Origin: Cladophialophora immunda
Taxonomy: Eukaryota > Ascomycota > Eurotiomycetes > Chaetothyriales > Herpotrichiellaceae
DNA: 64,000 bases
Direction: 5' to 3'
Assembly (NCBI RefSeq): GCF_000835495.1
Contig: NW_015622543.1
Coordinates: 2,155,849 to 2,219,848, forward strand
The notes beneath the pieces were generated by a model. That model was given only the letters and a program-made list of their open reading frames with translations, searched no databases and was not told the DNA's origin. Shown in pieces: positions 47,399 to 58,037 of the stretch; position 1 is the stretch's first letter, and every line of letters begins with the position of its first letter. The position numbers were made by a program, and so were the translations under genes.

Positions 47399-48095
47399 GG
47401 TTGATATTTCTCGCTGAGTTTGAAACTGACTGTGCAAATAACCACGGTTTGGTCACGGTTGAGGGCTTCTCAAAGACACGATCGGTTTATTTGGTGCCGC
47501 GATTGACGATGGATTTATTTGATCATCTCCATAACCCTCATGTCAGAGCTCCGAGGTAGCTGAAGTTACCTAATTGGTTCTTTTTTCGCGGGCCGTGGAT
47601 GCTTCTCTGAAAACGGTTAGATCTAACGACCCGCAGGCAGAGCGGCCATTGGCCCCCGCTCCACCTCTATACCCGGTTAGAACTTCTGTACACGGGATAA
47701 ATACCACCAGGAATCGAATAGGGAGGACGTGTGCACCGAGTGTAAGCCGAGCCCGCGAAAGACAAGAAACTTTCTATGCCGAAGGCTAAGTCTGGGGCGA
47801 GATTGCAGAGCATATACAGCAACCGAGCTCCTGATCCAAGGACCGAGCCGTCACTGAGTATCGTAGCTCTGGGCCAGAACGCGGTGGTTCCCCACGATTA
47901 CCCCGTGCCGGTCCTCCACGACATGGGGATACGCCTCTGAAATATCGGCACAGAATGATTGCGATGGGCATCGTACCATGGCTATATATTCCACACATCC
48001 GTGGCAGGATACCTCGCATCTTCGGCCTGTCCCTTGATTTCAGGAAATTCTCCCCATACATACCAAGTCAGTCATTGCTTTGAAACACCGCTGCC
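47399..48095. promoter_or_regulatory. Upstream region of the MFS permease
   Basis: Non-coding, with CGGGCCG at 47589-47595 about 500 bp before the permease ATG. No other structure recognised. Confidence 0.45.
47589..47595 (-). promoter_or_regulatory. CGGCCCG motif (reverse) upstream of the MFS permease
   Basis: Copy of the shared 7-mer. It lies between the SDR pseudogene start and the permease, so it may once have served both. Confidence 0.3.
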
Positions 48096-49640
48096 ATGGA
48101 ATTGAGCCAGGAAACCCAGCCAAAGCACTCAGCCCAGCGCCAATTTCGCTTGTACAATATTATTGTGACAGCACTCATGGCGCTGGGTTCCACGAGTGCT
48201 GGCTACGCTGCTTCAATCATCGCCACGACCTTGGCGCAGCCATCGTTTTTGGCATACTTTGAGCTCCTCACCCGCTCCAACGGCACCCAGCTGATCGCAG
48301 CAACGAACGGTCTCTTTTTCAGCGGCGGGGCGCTGGGCACCGTCACCATCTCCTTCGTCGCCGACAGATGGGGCCGCATATGGGCGACTGGTATCTCATC
48401 CGCCCTGTGCCTCATCTCCAGTGCCCTTCTGGCCGGCAGTGTCCACATTGCCATGTTCATTGCCATCCGTTTTCTAGCTGGCGCTTCGACGTTCATGCTC
48501 GTGGCGGCGATTCCGGTCTGGATCAGTGAGACGGCTCCACCAAGCACCCGCGGCATCTTCGTCGACTTCCACAGTATTGGCATCTTGTTTGGCTATGCAC
48601 TTGCCAGCTGGATGGGCTACGCCTTCTACCATCTGCCACCGACAGACAACATGGCTTGGCGCGGGCCTTTCATTGTCGGATGTGTACCTCCACTCCTCCA
48701 CATCGTTGCGCTATTCTTCCTTCCCGAGTCTCCTCGGCTATTGTTGATGAAGGGTAAAGCTGACCTCGCCGAGAAGACGCTTCGACGACTACACACCGCG
48801 GAGGAGGCCGCCGTCGAGCTGCTCCAGATATCTGCAGCTATCGAGGTCGATAGGCTCCTGGATAGCTCCTGGATCTCCATGATCAAGAAGCCGGCTTACC
48901 GGAAGAGAGCATTGTTCATCGTGGGTGTCGTCTTGGGCGTCGAGTCGTCGGGGGTCTTGGTCATCAACAACTATGGCCCAACGATCTATGCCAGCCTAGG
49001 CTTCGACGTTAACACCCAATTTATCTATCAAATCGGCTGGATCACGCTGTCTCTGGGAGGTGGTCTCCTTTCCTTTCTCATCATCGACCGTGTCCCTCGA
49101 CCCAAGCTTCTCTCAATCGGCATGATGTCCTGCGCGGCCTGCCTAATCATTCTGGCGGCAATCGTGTCTCGATTTGCAACATCACCGGAGTCTTTGGCCA
49201 AGCCTAACAAGGCTGCTCTTCGCGCCGCAGTGGCTATGATGTATATCTACATCCTCGCCTTCCAAGTCTTCCTCGATGGCACGATGTACGCCTATATGGG
49301 CGAACTGTTCCCGACTCATATCAGAGCCAAGGGCCTGGTAGTTGCAATCACCACGATCACCACTATCAACATTCTCTGGACTCAGGTAGCCCCGACGGCT
49401 TTCAACGACATCGGTTGGAAATTTTACCTGTGCTTCATCATCCCGACCTCTCTGTTTGGTATCGCGCTCTGGCTCTTCTTTCCCGATACGCTCGGAGTGC
49501 CACTCGAGGAGATTGCCAGGATCTTTGGTGACCACGAAGAGAACTATATTCAGCAGCAATACCACTCCGGCCAGATGATTGGCGACGATAAGCACGTCCA
49601 CGACGAGGAAAAGGTGGTCGAGGTCTCTCACTGTGCCTAG
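48096..49640 (+). CDS. MFS permease, sugar porter family
   Basis: Intronless, 514 aa, about 12 hydrophobic segments. Sugar porter motifs: DRWGRIW after helix 2, PESPRLLL before the central loop, ESSGVLVINNYGPTIY in helix 7 (in place of QQxxGxNxxxYY), DRVPRP, GELFPTHIRAKG and FPDTLGVPLEEI. It resembles the fungal sugar/quinate/lactose-type permeases; the substrate cannot be read from these motifs. Position inside the catabolic cluster suggests uptake of the pathway substrate or export of an intermediate. C-terminus polar and His-containing, cytosolic. A CTG repeat (about 49651-49668) sits just after the stop. Confidence 0.9.
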   Translation: MELSQETQPKHSAQRQFRLYNIIVTALMALGSTSAGYAASIIATTLAQPSFLAYFELLTRSNGTQLIAATNGLFFSGGALGTVTISFVADRWGRIWATGISSALCLISSALLAGSVHIAMFIAIRFLAGASTFMLVAAIPVWISETAPPSTRGIFVDFHSIGILFGYALASWMGYAFYHLPPTDNMAWRGPFIVGCVPPLLHIVALFFLPESPRLLLMKGKADLAEKTLRRLHTAEEAAVELLQISAAIEVDRLLDSSWISMIKKPAYRKRALFIVGVVLGVESSGVLVINNYGPTIYASLGFDVNTQFIYQIGWITLSLGGGLLSFLIIDRVPRPKLLSIGMMSCAACLIILAAIVSRFATSPESLAKPNKAALRAAVAMMYIYILAFQVFLDGTMYAYMGELFPTHIRAKGLVVAITTITTINILWTQVAPTAFNDIGWKFYLCFIIPTSLFGIALWLFFPDTLGVPLEEIARIFGDHEENYIQQQYHSGQMIGDDKHVHDEEKVVEVSHCA

Positions 49641-49650
49641 TGGCAACTGA

Positions 49651-49668
49651 CTGCTGCTGCTGCTGCTG
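49651..49668 (+). repeat. CTG trinucleotide microsatellite
   Basis: Six CTG units just downstream of the MFS permease stop codon. Confidence 0.9.
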
Positions 49669-50227
49669 ACAATCAACTTGGTGGTCCGAGGACTGTTTCG
49701 AACGCATGTCGGCCCGCAGTTCAATACCAAACGAGAATCGTAGCGATAGTGTGAAGAAGACAAATGTATGTGACCTCGAGGCTCTGTACAGGCAATCATA
49801 CTTTTAGTTAGGTCTCCGCAAGGCACGAAGCTCCATATCCTGGCATCTCCGCCAGCTGCCTCTTGCGAGACGAGTTTCATCAATTAATCTTTGCCAAGGG
49901 TATGCGTTGACAAGGTAGAGACCGTGCATACACGTACATAACATTTTATACGTGCCACTGAGCTCTTATCCTCTGGCAACTCGAGATGCCCTTCTACCGG
50001 AAGAGCGTCATGATCCCTCGTGAACTTCACACTCATTTTCGTCGCCGCATGTCAAGAGAGAATCTTGGATTCTGCTCTGTCATCTCGAGGATTCTTGAAT
50101 TCACGGCCAGAATTTCTGCGTCACATTGCCGCGGACAAAACTCGGGCTGTGGGCAACGGACCCATATCACGCATCTTCCAAAACGCCAGCTGGTTTCACA
50201 GTCCGGGGACTCATTCGGTCGTGATTT

Positions 50228-50234
50228 CGGCCCG
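50228..50234 (+). promoter_or_regulatory. CGGCCCG motif upstream of the ALDH/BVMO relic
   Basis: Shares the 11-mer CGGCCCGGAGC with the site at 37059. Lies 262 bp before the relic's ATG, so the dead gene appears to have kept a cluster-type promoter. Confidence 0.35.
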
Positions 50235-50495
50235 GAGCTTGTCACTGTCCTGGTGGGGACGAGTTGTTCAGCCGGTATCGTCAAGGCGACAGGGTGTACC
50301 GCGAAGGGGTTTCTGTTCCGGACGAGTGAGTGCCGACGAGTTCTAGTTAGTTACAGAGCCGAGCCTTGGAGGGTGGACGCTTGGTCTACATGTCGTTGTA
50401 CAACGCGGCGGTACTCTTGGTAGAGGGGCTACAGTCGGCCCTGCTGGCGCTGGTTGGAGGTCTGCTCGCGGTTCCGGCTGGTCTACCTTTCGACC

Positions 50496-51125
50496 ATGGG
50501 TTCAATTGGTGCGAAAGCAGAGATCGACTTTGGTCATTTCACCAACATTGTCAATGACCAGCCAAGACACAGTGAGAGGCAATACCGTGGTGTCGACCCA
50601 ACGAACAAGGAGGCGCTGTGGGATGTACCCGTGGCGTCGGTAGCGGATGTGGACAACGCAGTCGAGGCGGCCAGCCGAGCATTTGCGTCCTGGTCGACCC
50701 TACCTGGCCCGTTGCCAATGTAAGTTCGAGCGTCGTGGGACCGTAATCCACAAAGCTGACAATTAATCACAGGGATGGGCCATGGGCCCGCTCCATTCCG
50801 TAAGTCTGTTTGCACTGCAGATAATCCGCAAGCTGCAAACCGAACACATCGCACTCTCAGCGAAGAAAGACGTCACCGATACTTTCAACGCCCTTGTTCA
50901 GGAATAGACCAAACACACCGTCTGGGCTGAGGGCTGCCGGTCATGGTACAAAGACCACGACACCGGCCGCATCAATGCCGTCTGGCCTGGGTCGTCGTTG
51001 CATCATGTCGAAGTCATCAAGGCTCCACGGTATGAGCATCTTGTTTTCTCCTGGGGTGGACGCGGAGACGAAGCAGAGGGCCAACATCAGAAATTGCTAT
51101 TCGTCCAACCCAAGCCGGCAACGGC
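50496..51125 (+). pseudogene. Chimeric relic: ALDH N-terminus fused to BVMO C-terminus
   Basis: From the ATG at 50496 to about 50705 the frame encodes an aldehyde dehydrogenase N-terminus (IDFGHFTNIVNDQ..., GVDPTNKEALWDVPVASVADVDNAVEAASRAFASWS). It then passes into Baeyer-Villiger monooxygenase sequence: a GMGHGPAPF-like block near 50775, IIRKLQTEHIALSAKKDVTDTFNALVQE at about 50820-50905, an in-frame TAG at about 50906, then TKHTVWAEGCRSWYKDHDTGRINAVWPGSSLHHVEVIKAPRYEHLVF to about 51050. One frameshift lies near 50795. The fragments are not close copies of the intact cluster ALDH or BVMO, so they derive from separate paralogs. The end overlaps the 3' end of the convergent regulator gene by about 40 bp. 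Confidence 0.7.
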
Positions 51126-53538
51126 GTCGGAGACGCTGGCGAAATCCAGCCACATTTCTCCAAGGGCTCCAGAATTGTATGATGGTCCTGATAGTGGCGG
51201 TACCTGAAGATCTGGCCATCCTTCTGGATTGTCCAAGAATGATGTCCAATCCGGTTGGCTGCCGATCGGATTCGTCAACGTGGTCCCGGCAGGCGGCGTC
51301 CGGAAATTCGATGCGGCGGTGCCTGTCTGGGAGTCCATGTGACGCCCTGACGATCCGAGTGGTGCATCATTATTGGCGATCGAGGGTGGCTCGAAATCAA
51401 TCCTGGCCTCGTTCGCGGGCAGTCGCTTTTCATGTTGAGCGAGACGACTTTCCGCCTGGCCTTGAGCCCGCTGGGTGAGTCGTGAGGCGCTTGGCGAGCT
51501 GCCCTGCTGTCTAGCTCGGTTCAGGATATGCTCGACCGTCCGCAATATCCAGGCAGGAGCAAACTGCTGTTCCGAAAGGGTATAAAGCATTGCCCGGCAC
51601 TCGTCCAGTTGCCTTGAAGCCCCAGCTCGGATCGTCGCATCCTCGGAAAACATGTCAAAAGCGTGATGGATGCTGACGGGCATGAGACAGCTGACCACGG
51701 TCGCCGACATCGAGGTGAGCAGATCCACACGGTAAAAGTCCATTGCTATGCTTGTGATCTCCTGGGCGGCGTGCCTTACAATTGCCCGCGATGCACGCTT
51801 CCTGTTTCGTTCAGATGTTCCCGATGGACTTGGGGGGGCCGATTCAGAAGGAAGCATCTGCGGCCGGTGGATGATCATCATGGCCACGTGGTACATCATC
51901 CACAGCATTCCACAATGGCACAGCTCGGCCTTGCGCCATTCGGTAGGGCTGAATGGCAGAGGTGCCGCGTGCCAGAGGTCTTGGGGCACCTGTTGCCGCC
52001 AGCGGGCCAGTTCCTCCTCGCAGGCGTTGAGGTCTTGAATATTCAGCTGCCTTCTCGAGGACACATTGTTCGAACCTTCCATCTGCTGAGCGGAATACAG
52101 CACAGCGGTCCTGCCCGCCGCATTTTCAGGACAGGCAACGCCGAGGATTCTGGCGAAGATGCGGTTCAGTTTCACAAACTCAATGGTCAGTCGGGCCAGG
52201 ACGTGGTGTTGAGCCTCGCTAAGGTAAGCCATGTCGGATGACGCACCCGACATGCTCTCGTAAGGTAAATCGTCCAAGTCAAGCATAGGGACGTCGTGGT
52301 CGGCATCTTTGATTCTGGGAGCGCGACTCAAGCCGAAGGACCCGATAGTTTCGCGGGTGCACAATGCCCACCAGAGTCGTTTACGTAGGTGGTGCCGCTC
52401 CGGATTTGAGCCTGGATCCTGCGCAAGGTGATGTAGGTCGATCGTACGGGCGATCGAATGAGCCACTCCAATCCAATGCCAGCCGTCCTTCTGTTCATTT
52501 TGTCCTTTCCACCAAAAGGACCATAGCAACAAGGACTGGACCAATGTCAATCGGTCGTCCTCGTAGTCTGCGTCGTACAAGAAACGGATTCTTTGATGAA
52601 GGGTTTGCCTGAAAGCCTTTCGACAGAGGAAGCCAGCGCTACGTACAAGTCTGACATCCGCCCACATGCTCCCTGCGAAGATCATTGCTTGCAGCAGCAA
52701 GAGGCTCAATCTGCCCTTATTGGCAGAAGGCTCGCGTAATATGGACCGTACCTGGACATGGTCCACAGCCGGGTACAACGGATGAACGTGGAGGGCATAA
52801 CACCGCAGACACTCTTCTGTGAGGGCTGGGCCTGGCGTTGAGAATGCACCTTTCTTTCGTAAGTACTCGATATCGTCTGCGCCTAGATGCGCAGGCAGGG
52901 GCTTGATGTAGTCGGGAAGATCCAGGACCGGCGATTCAAATCGCGCGCCGGAAGGAAAGGTCGACAGGTTGCGTGAAGTGTGAGAGTACGACTGTGGTCG
53001 GCGCGGACCACCTGGTGTCCACGGCGGTTCCAATGATGCAGCTGCGAACCGAAATTCGTCAACGGCGGCGGAAAAGGGATTCCTCCAATCTACTCACCTG
53101 AATCGAGTCGTGAGTGCCCTTCTTCTTCTTCTTCAGAATGGGCTCCAAGTTCGTCGACGTCTGTTGGTCCAACCTCATTCCGCAGAGGCACGGGAAGTCG
53201 CTCTGTGCTGCTGGCCGCAGCAAACGACTCTTCTGGCGGAGACGCCGGAGCACGAAGGATATGGCTATCTGTCCTTGGTTTTCTGATGGCCGTTCATCAG
53301 TCGTAGATACATGACAAGAAGAAGGGAGCGCCTTGACCTACTTGCGAGGCTTCTTTGGAATCAGGACGCATTGGACACCGGCGAATGCACAATTGGAACA
53401 TCGTTTCCCATCCCTCGCGTCGCAGCGGACCTTCTTGGTGCGACAAACCTGGCATGCCGCTGGTGCACGCTGAAACGGATGCGGCAACGTGACTGAGGCG
53501 CCGACATGAGGCGAAGTGCCGGAGTAAAAGACCTGCAT
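51087..53538 (-). CDS. Zn2Cys6 transcription factor, right border of cluster
   Basis: Three exons: 53538-53342, 53282-53098 and 53041-51087 (778 aa). Introns have GTAGGT and GTGAGT donors and CAG acceptors; phases 2 and 1 match. Zinc cluster: Cys29, Cys32, Cys39, Cys47, Cys50 and Cys57 (CX2CX6CX7CX2CX6C), followed by a basic linker (PKKPRKKPR) and an acidic Glu run in exon 2. The Fungal_trans middle domain starts about residue 180 (CYALHVHPLYPAVDHVQ, DGWHWIGVAHSIARTIDLHHL, RLWWALCTRETIGSFGLSRAPRI), resembling the Ctf1/cutinase-regulator type of layout. The long C-terminus is Ser/Gln-rich. It transcribes toward the cluster interior. Candidate second regulator; it may be an activator of catabolic genes. 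Confidence 0.9.
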
Positions 53539-54629
53539 CTTGATACGAGTCACCTTTGCCTACAGTCGCGCTTCCTAGGATGGAAGCGTGGATGAAGTCA
53601 AGCAAGATGTTGTCGCGTGGCACTTGGAAACGAAACGGGAAAAGCCCACGGGCGGAGATTATTCCACGACCCCTCCTTCGACGAAGACAAGACGAACAAA
53701 AAGACTCGCCACTCTCGACCCCGGATCCCACCGAGAAGCTCCTCCCCACGATCCAAAGCTCTTACTTGAACATACATGACTGGAGCGGCACGGGGATCTG
53801 CCCACTGCAGGGAAAGCAGCCCAACGATGAAGGTAGTTGCACAAAGAGAATTGCGCACAAATACAGAGTATATCTCTCCTGCCCACTGAGTCCTTCGCCT
53901 GGTCACATTGATGATAGAATACTGCTCGGCGCTTGCAAGATCCATCCTATAAGACGACTCACAAGACCGGTGCTGCAGTCGAGTGTCCATCTTCTTTGGC
54001 CTCCCATTGGCATAATGCACAGGCATCATGAGCGAGTTCTACGGGCTAAAAGAGCCAGCTTGACCTTGGGACAAGCTGCTCCTTTTTCACAATACAGCTC
54101 TGCAGCTGCCGCTCACAATGTGGCCCTGCAATTGAGAATTTGGCTGGGCCTATTGCCGAAGCACCACGCTGGGTTGTTGCACGACACTGGTGGCGTTGCC
54201 AGTTGCCACGGCCCCTAAATCTTTCGGGCCGGGGATCAACGCAAACTGCCGGCCTGAAATAGATCAAATCCTGCTGCCGTTTCAATCCCCCTCCTGCTTT
54301 GCGAGGGCGCCGGCTTCTGCTATGGAACGCCAGATATCGCTCGCACGAGAACGGAGATGGCGATAAACCGGGACTCTTGTTGCTATCGGAAGTGGCTGGG
54401 ATCCCGAAGAACCGTGTCTCTCATCTCAGAGGGCGTTGATTCTAGGAATGCGAGGTCGAGACGGAGGAAAGAAGTAAGTAGCTGAATACCTCCCCAGCAT
54501 ATTGACCACTGCATTTCACACAAAATCCAACATTTTCCATTTTCCAACACAGTGCGAACTCCTGGGCGAGCGTTACTCGTTCTTTACCGCTCCAAGTTTT
54601 ATCTCCACTCATCCCAAGCATGGCCGTCT
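53539..54629. other. Upstream region of regulator 2
   Basis: 1.1 kb with no supported gene. CGGGCCG at 54225-54231, about 690 bp upstream of the regulator's ATG, may indicate autoregulation or chance. Confidence 0.45.
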
Positions 54630-56506
54630 TCAGATATTAATGTCTTCCTCTGCGCCCAGGCCAATCTTTCTCTCTCCGCCCTCACAGTGCACAATGCCGA
54701 ACTTGACTCTTTCCTCGAGAAGCTCCTCAGGTCGAGCGGCTGCGTCGCGACCAGCGCTTTGCAGGGCCAAGGCTCTTATGCGAGAGTTCAGGCTCGCAGT
54801 ATTGCACAGGATGTGAAGAAAACCCGTGCCGCCGCCGAAGCCGTTGTCGCGGAGAAAGAAGATCGAGAGCCCCAAGAGGGCAGCGGAGACCCCGAGACTC
54901 ATCCCGTAGGGCAAATAGAAGTTCAAGCGCTTCTCGAACTGATACGTGTTGGCGTGAGTCACGGTTGTCGTGTTGACCAAGGATTGCGATGCGAGAGTGG
55001 TGTTCATGAATTGCTGGACGCTGGCGTTCCAGAAGATCTTTTCGGTTTGTCTAATATCGGCGAGAAAAGGAAGGAGCACTGGGTCCTCGCAGGTACCTAT
55101 GGGCAACACCATGGTCGCATTGGGATTCGCGCTCACCCATCCTGAGGAGGGCTGGAGCATTTGCAAGTAATCCGAAAACGCGGATAATTCTTCGCAACTC
55201 CATGAATGGGCCAGGCAGTCAAAATTTGTCGGAAACGAAGATGCTCCAGGCGGCGTGGCACTTTTACTCCCTGCTTGGACGTATTGTGTTGCGTAAAGGG
55301 GATCGATTAGTATTGACGCATTGAATATCTCGCTGGATCTGGAGAGAACCTCGATCGAATTGCCGTATGGACTCCATGAAAGCCGCAATTGCGCGTGGTT
55401 GGAGAAGATACGGCATGTGTAGTTCAGCCGGTCACTGCCGCTGAATGATACATCAAACCTGAGCGTATATGTCGTCTGGCCATTAATATTCTCTCTCTTG
55501 ACGTGTGAAACTGCCATGTAGCTGAAGTTGAGCGAAGAGAACGACTCGTAGTCCATGCCGTAGACATTATCAGTCTGATACATGTGCCGCACGGGATCTA
55601 GACTAAGCCCAGGCTCACATTGGGCCGAAGGGAGAGCTGCTTGAACTTCATAGCTGCAGTCTGGACCACATGGTGACGACAAGTATAATCGCAGTGGAAT
55701 ACTTAATGGATCGGTGTCGAAGTCAATCGTCATCGAGGTCGTGCTCGAGGCCAAGAGCGTCTGCCAAATTCCACTTTCCGTAGCAATACCCTCGGCCCCA
55801 GTGTGCCAGGTGGCATTTGAAAAGGTCAGGTATGCTGGCGGTTGAGAGTAGTTCGCGACCTTGACCTTGTAAACTCTGCTGCCCTCGTAGTCTGCAAGAG
55901 CGATGACCAATGTTCCAGGAGGAAAGATGACCGCGATCCGCAAGACAAGCAATACCAGCGCGAATGGAACCATGAAATGCGCGGTCAGTAGGATTGTCAG
56001 GTCCGAAGGCCCCAGCGGATTTTGCAATAGTTTAAACAGGCCGTCGACGGTTCAGATCGGAAGCGGCTTCTTGCGTAAATGATACCAGAATGCTTGAGCC
56101 ATGCCGACTGCCATGGAGGTACCGAGAGCCAGGGAGAAGACGTGGGTAAGAGCCACCGAGATCGCGGAGACATAGGCCTGAGGAATGCCATCGTCAACAA
56201 GACGGCCGTGGAGGTAAAGGTACAGAGCGAGATGGGTCATGGCAGCGGCCAGAGCTGAGATTGTGGAATTAGTATATCGTGACATGAAACCGTCGAGGCA
56301 GAGGCCGTCAGCTCACCTAAGGCGCTCGGATATAAGAGCAGGGCGAGAGTGTCGGACAAGATATTCCATCTTCTCTTCACATGGATGACCTGCGAACTCC
56401 CTGATGCTTTTGTAGAGGAGCACCAGTCTGCTTTCACAGGGCTTTCAGTGTATGATGCCGCCGATTCCTTACTGGGGCACGTAGTCTTCATCTTGTTAAG
56501 GCCCAT
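54630..56506 (-). pseudogene. Fungal multi-pass membrane protein gene with one nonsense codon
   Basis: Exon 1 (56506 or 56491 to 56317) joins exon 2 (56254 onward) in phase 1 by GTGAGC..CTCAG, giving LYPSALALAAAMTHLALYLY. The frame stays open to 56055, meets a single TGA at 56054-56052, and resumes without a shift to the stop at 54630. The sequence across the stop (RKKPLPI-stop-TVDGLFKLLQNPLG) fits the family of large fungal membrane proteins: N-terminal helices, long extracellular N-glycosylated domain with many Cys (NATW, NFSY, NYTC), and a last helix near LPYGMSLGVSAALLGLSIFF. Either a very recent pseudogene, a read-through gene, or a base error. Function of the family unknown. Confidence 0.65.
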
Positions 56507-58037
56507 AGGAGACAGAGGCTTCAAGGAGTAGTTTAGTATCTTTTTCTTTTTAACTTTCGCCTACTAGTGCCATAGTTGTATGCCGCTAGTATCGTGAAGA
56601 AAGAATCTCGAGTCCCTCCGAGATAAAATATTTTCAATATGCGGGTCAAGATTGAAGAATAAATACCTCGAAGCACCAACATAGCGTCCATAAGGCTGTG
56701 CTTGCAGCCAGAATAGGGGTCCTGTAACATCGATGCTCCATCACCCAAAGTTCCTGTAGTTGTGTGTGGAGGGTGAAGATATCTGATAGTCAATCCATGC
56801 GATTGGCTGCCGTCTCGCTCCAGGAAACGCCGCTTCGAGGTTCGCCCATGTATACAACGAGGCAACCATCAGGGGGTGGTCGAGGGGGAGCTGAACTGAC
56901 CCTGGGGCAATTACACTGGTCCAATCTCCGAGCAATGTTCTCTCCAGTGTCGAAATGATCACGTAGACCATCGACTAAAACGAGTCAGACCATTCTCATG
57001 GTGAATTTGTACTCAATACTCCGCGGCTCTTCTGGTATATACACATACCGAGTAACTGGGGCTGCGACGAGTACCGCCGGCCCCATTGCTGACGGTAGTG
57101 AGGCTGTGCAAGGCGACTCGATATAGGGACCAATAGCGAGCTTGGGGTTGCCTGTGTTCACTAGTGCACGGTCCAATGAGCAGCGATAAGTTCGAATTTC
57201 ACCTGCTTTGTCTTCATGTAGGTATGTATACCCTTGCGCTGCCTCATGCAGTTGTGCACCGCCCCTGTCGACTGAGATATTTGTCGAATTCTAGGGAATG
57301 AATCGGGCAGATCGGGGCAGTAAATTCGAGCGCAAGTTCGCTTAATGATCGGCAGAATCAAACTCCACCAAATTTGGCTAGTGTCTATTTCTTCTTGGCA
57401 TAAATCTGTTTCCTGTTGCTATTCAATGTGTTGGGGTCACATGACCTCCGGCACGCCTTCCACCTTGGGATAGGCTGCCCACCTATTACTTCTACTGCGC
57501 TTGACGCAGCTCTCCCCCTCTCCTTCTTAGAGACCTCAGAGATAGCCCAACACAGCACACACGCCATTAAGGCAATTGAGTCAATACGACTCCTGGGCCA
57601 TTGTGGCCTTTTTCCTTTGTTCTACTGTTCGCTCCGTTCCGATCCCAACACAATGCCTCGCCGCCATCTGACCTCATCGTCGCCTATTTTGTATCACTCC
57701 ATATTCTTCCAAAGGACCATCTTGGACACAGAGTCCGATAAGAAACAATCAGGCAAGTTGCTCAAAGGCACTAAGACTGGGTCTTCTGGCGCCTTGTAGA
57801 CGTTGCCTTCTTCCGAATAAAACTGTCGTTTCCGGGTAGCAACCAACGTCTCTCGAATCTTCATTGCTTCATCGCTTCATCGGCATCCTGTTGAATTAGG
57901 ACATATCGATGTGAATAACCATCCAGCTCAACAAGTTTTTTGTCGGCGTCATCCGAGGAGTATCTTTCCCCGTCTGCGCTGAAAAATCGATGCGCTTTCG
58001 CCTGAGCCTGGAAGTCTTCTTCATTGAATCCTTCGCC
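56507..58037. other. Gene-poor stretch
   Basis: 1.5 kb with only short open frames on both strands and no recognisable domain. Confidence 0.5.

Larger units (their letters stand above)
49641..50495. other. Intergenic region upstream of the chimeric relic
   Basis: No supported gene. Contains the CTG microsatellite and, at 50228-50234, the CGGCCCG motif in a context (CGGCCCGGAGC) that matches 11 bases at the BVMO promoter site. Confidence 0.5.

Noticed and set aside
31011..53538. Reading the cluster as a secondary-metabolite biosynthetic cluster
   Set aside because: No PKS, NRPS, terpene cyclase, DMATS or P450 in the 22.5 kb; the enzyme set is degradative. It cannot be fully excluded that a core enzyme lies outside.
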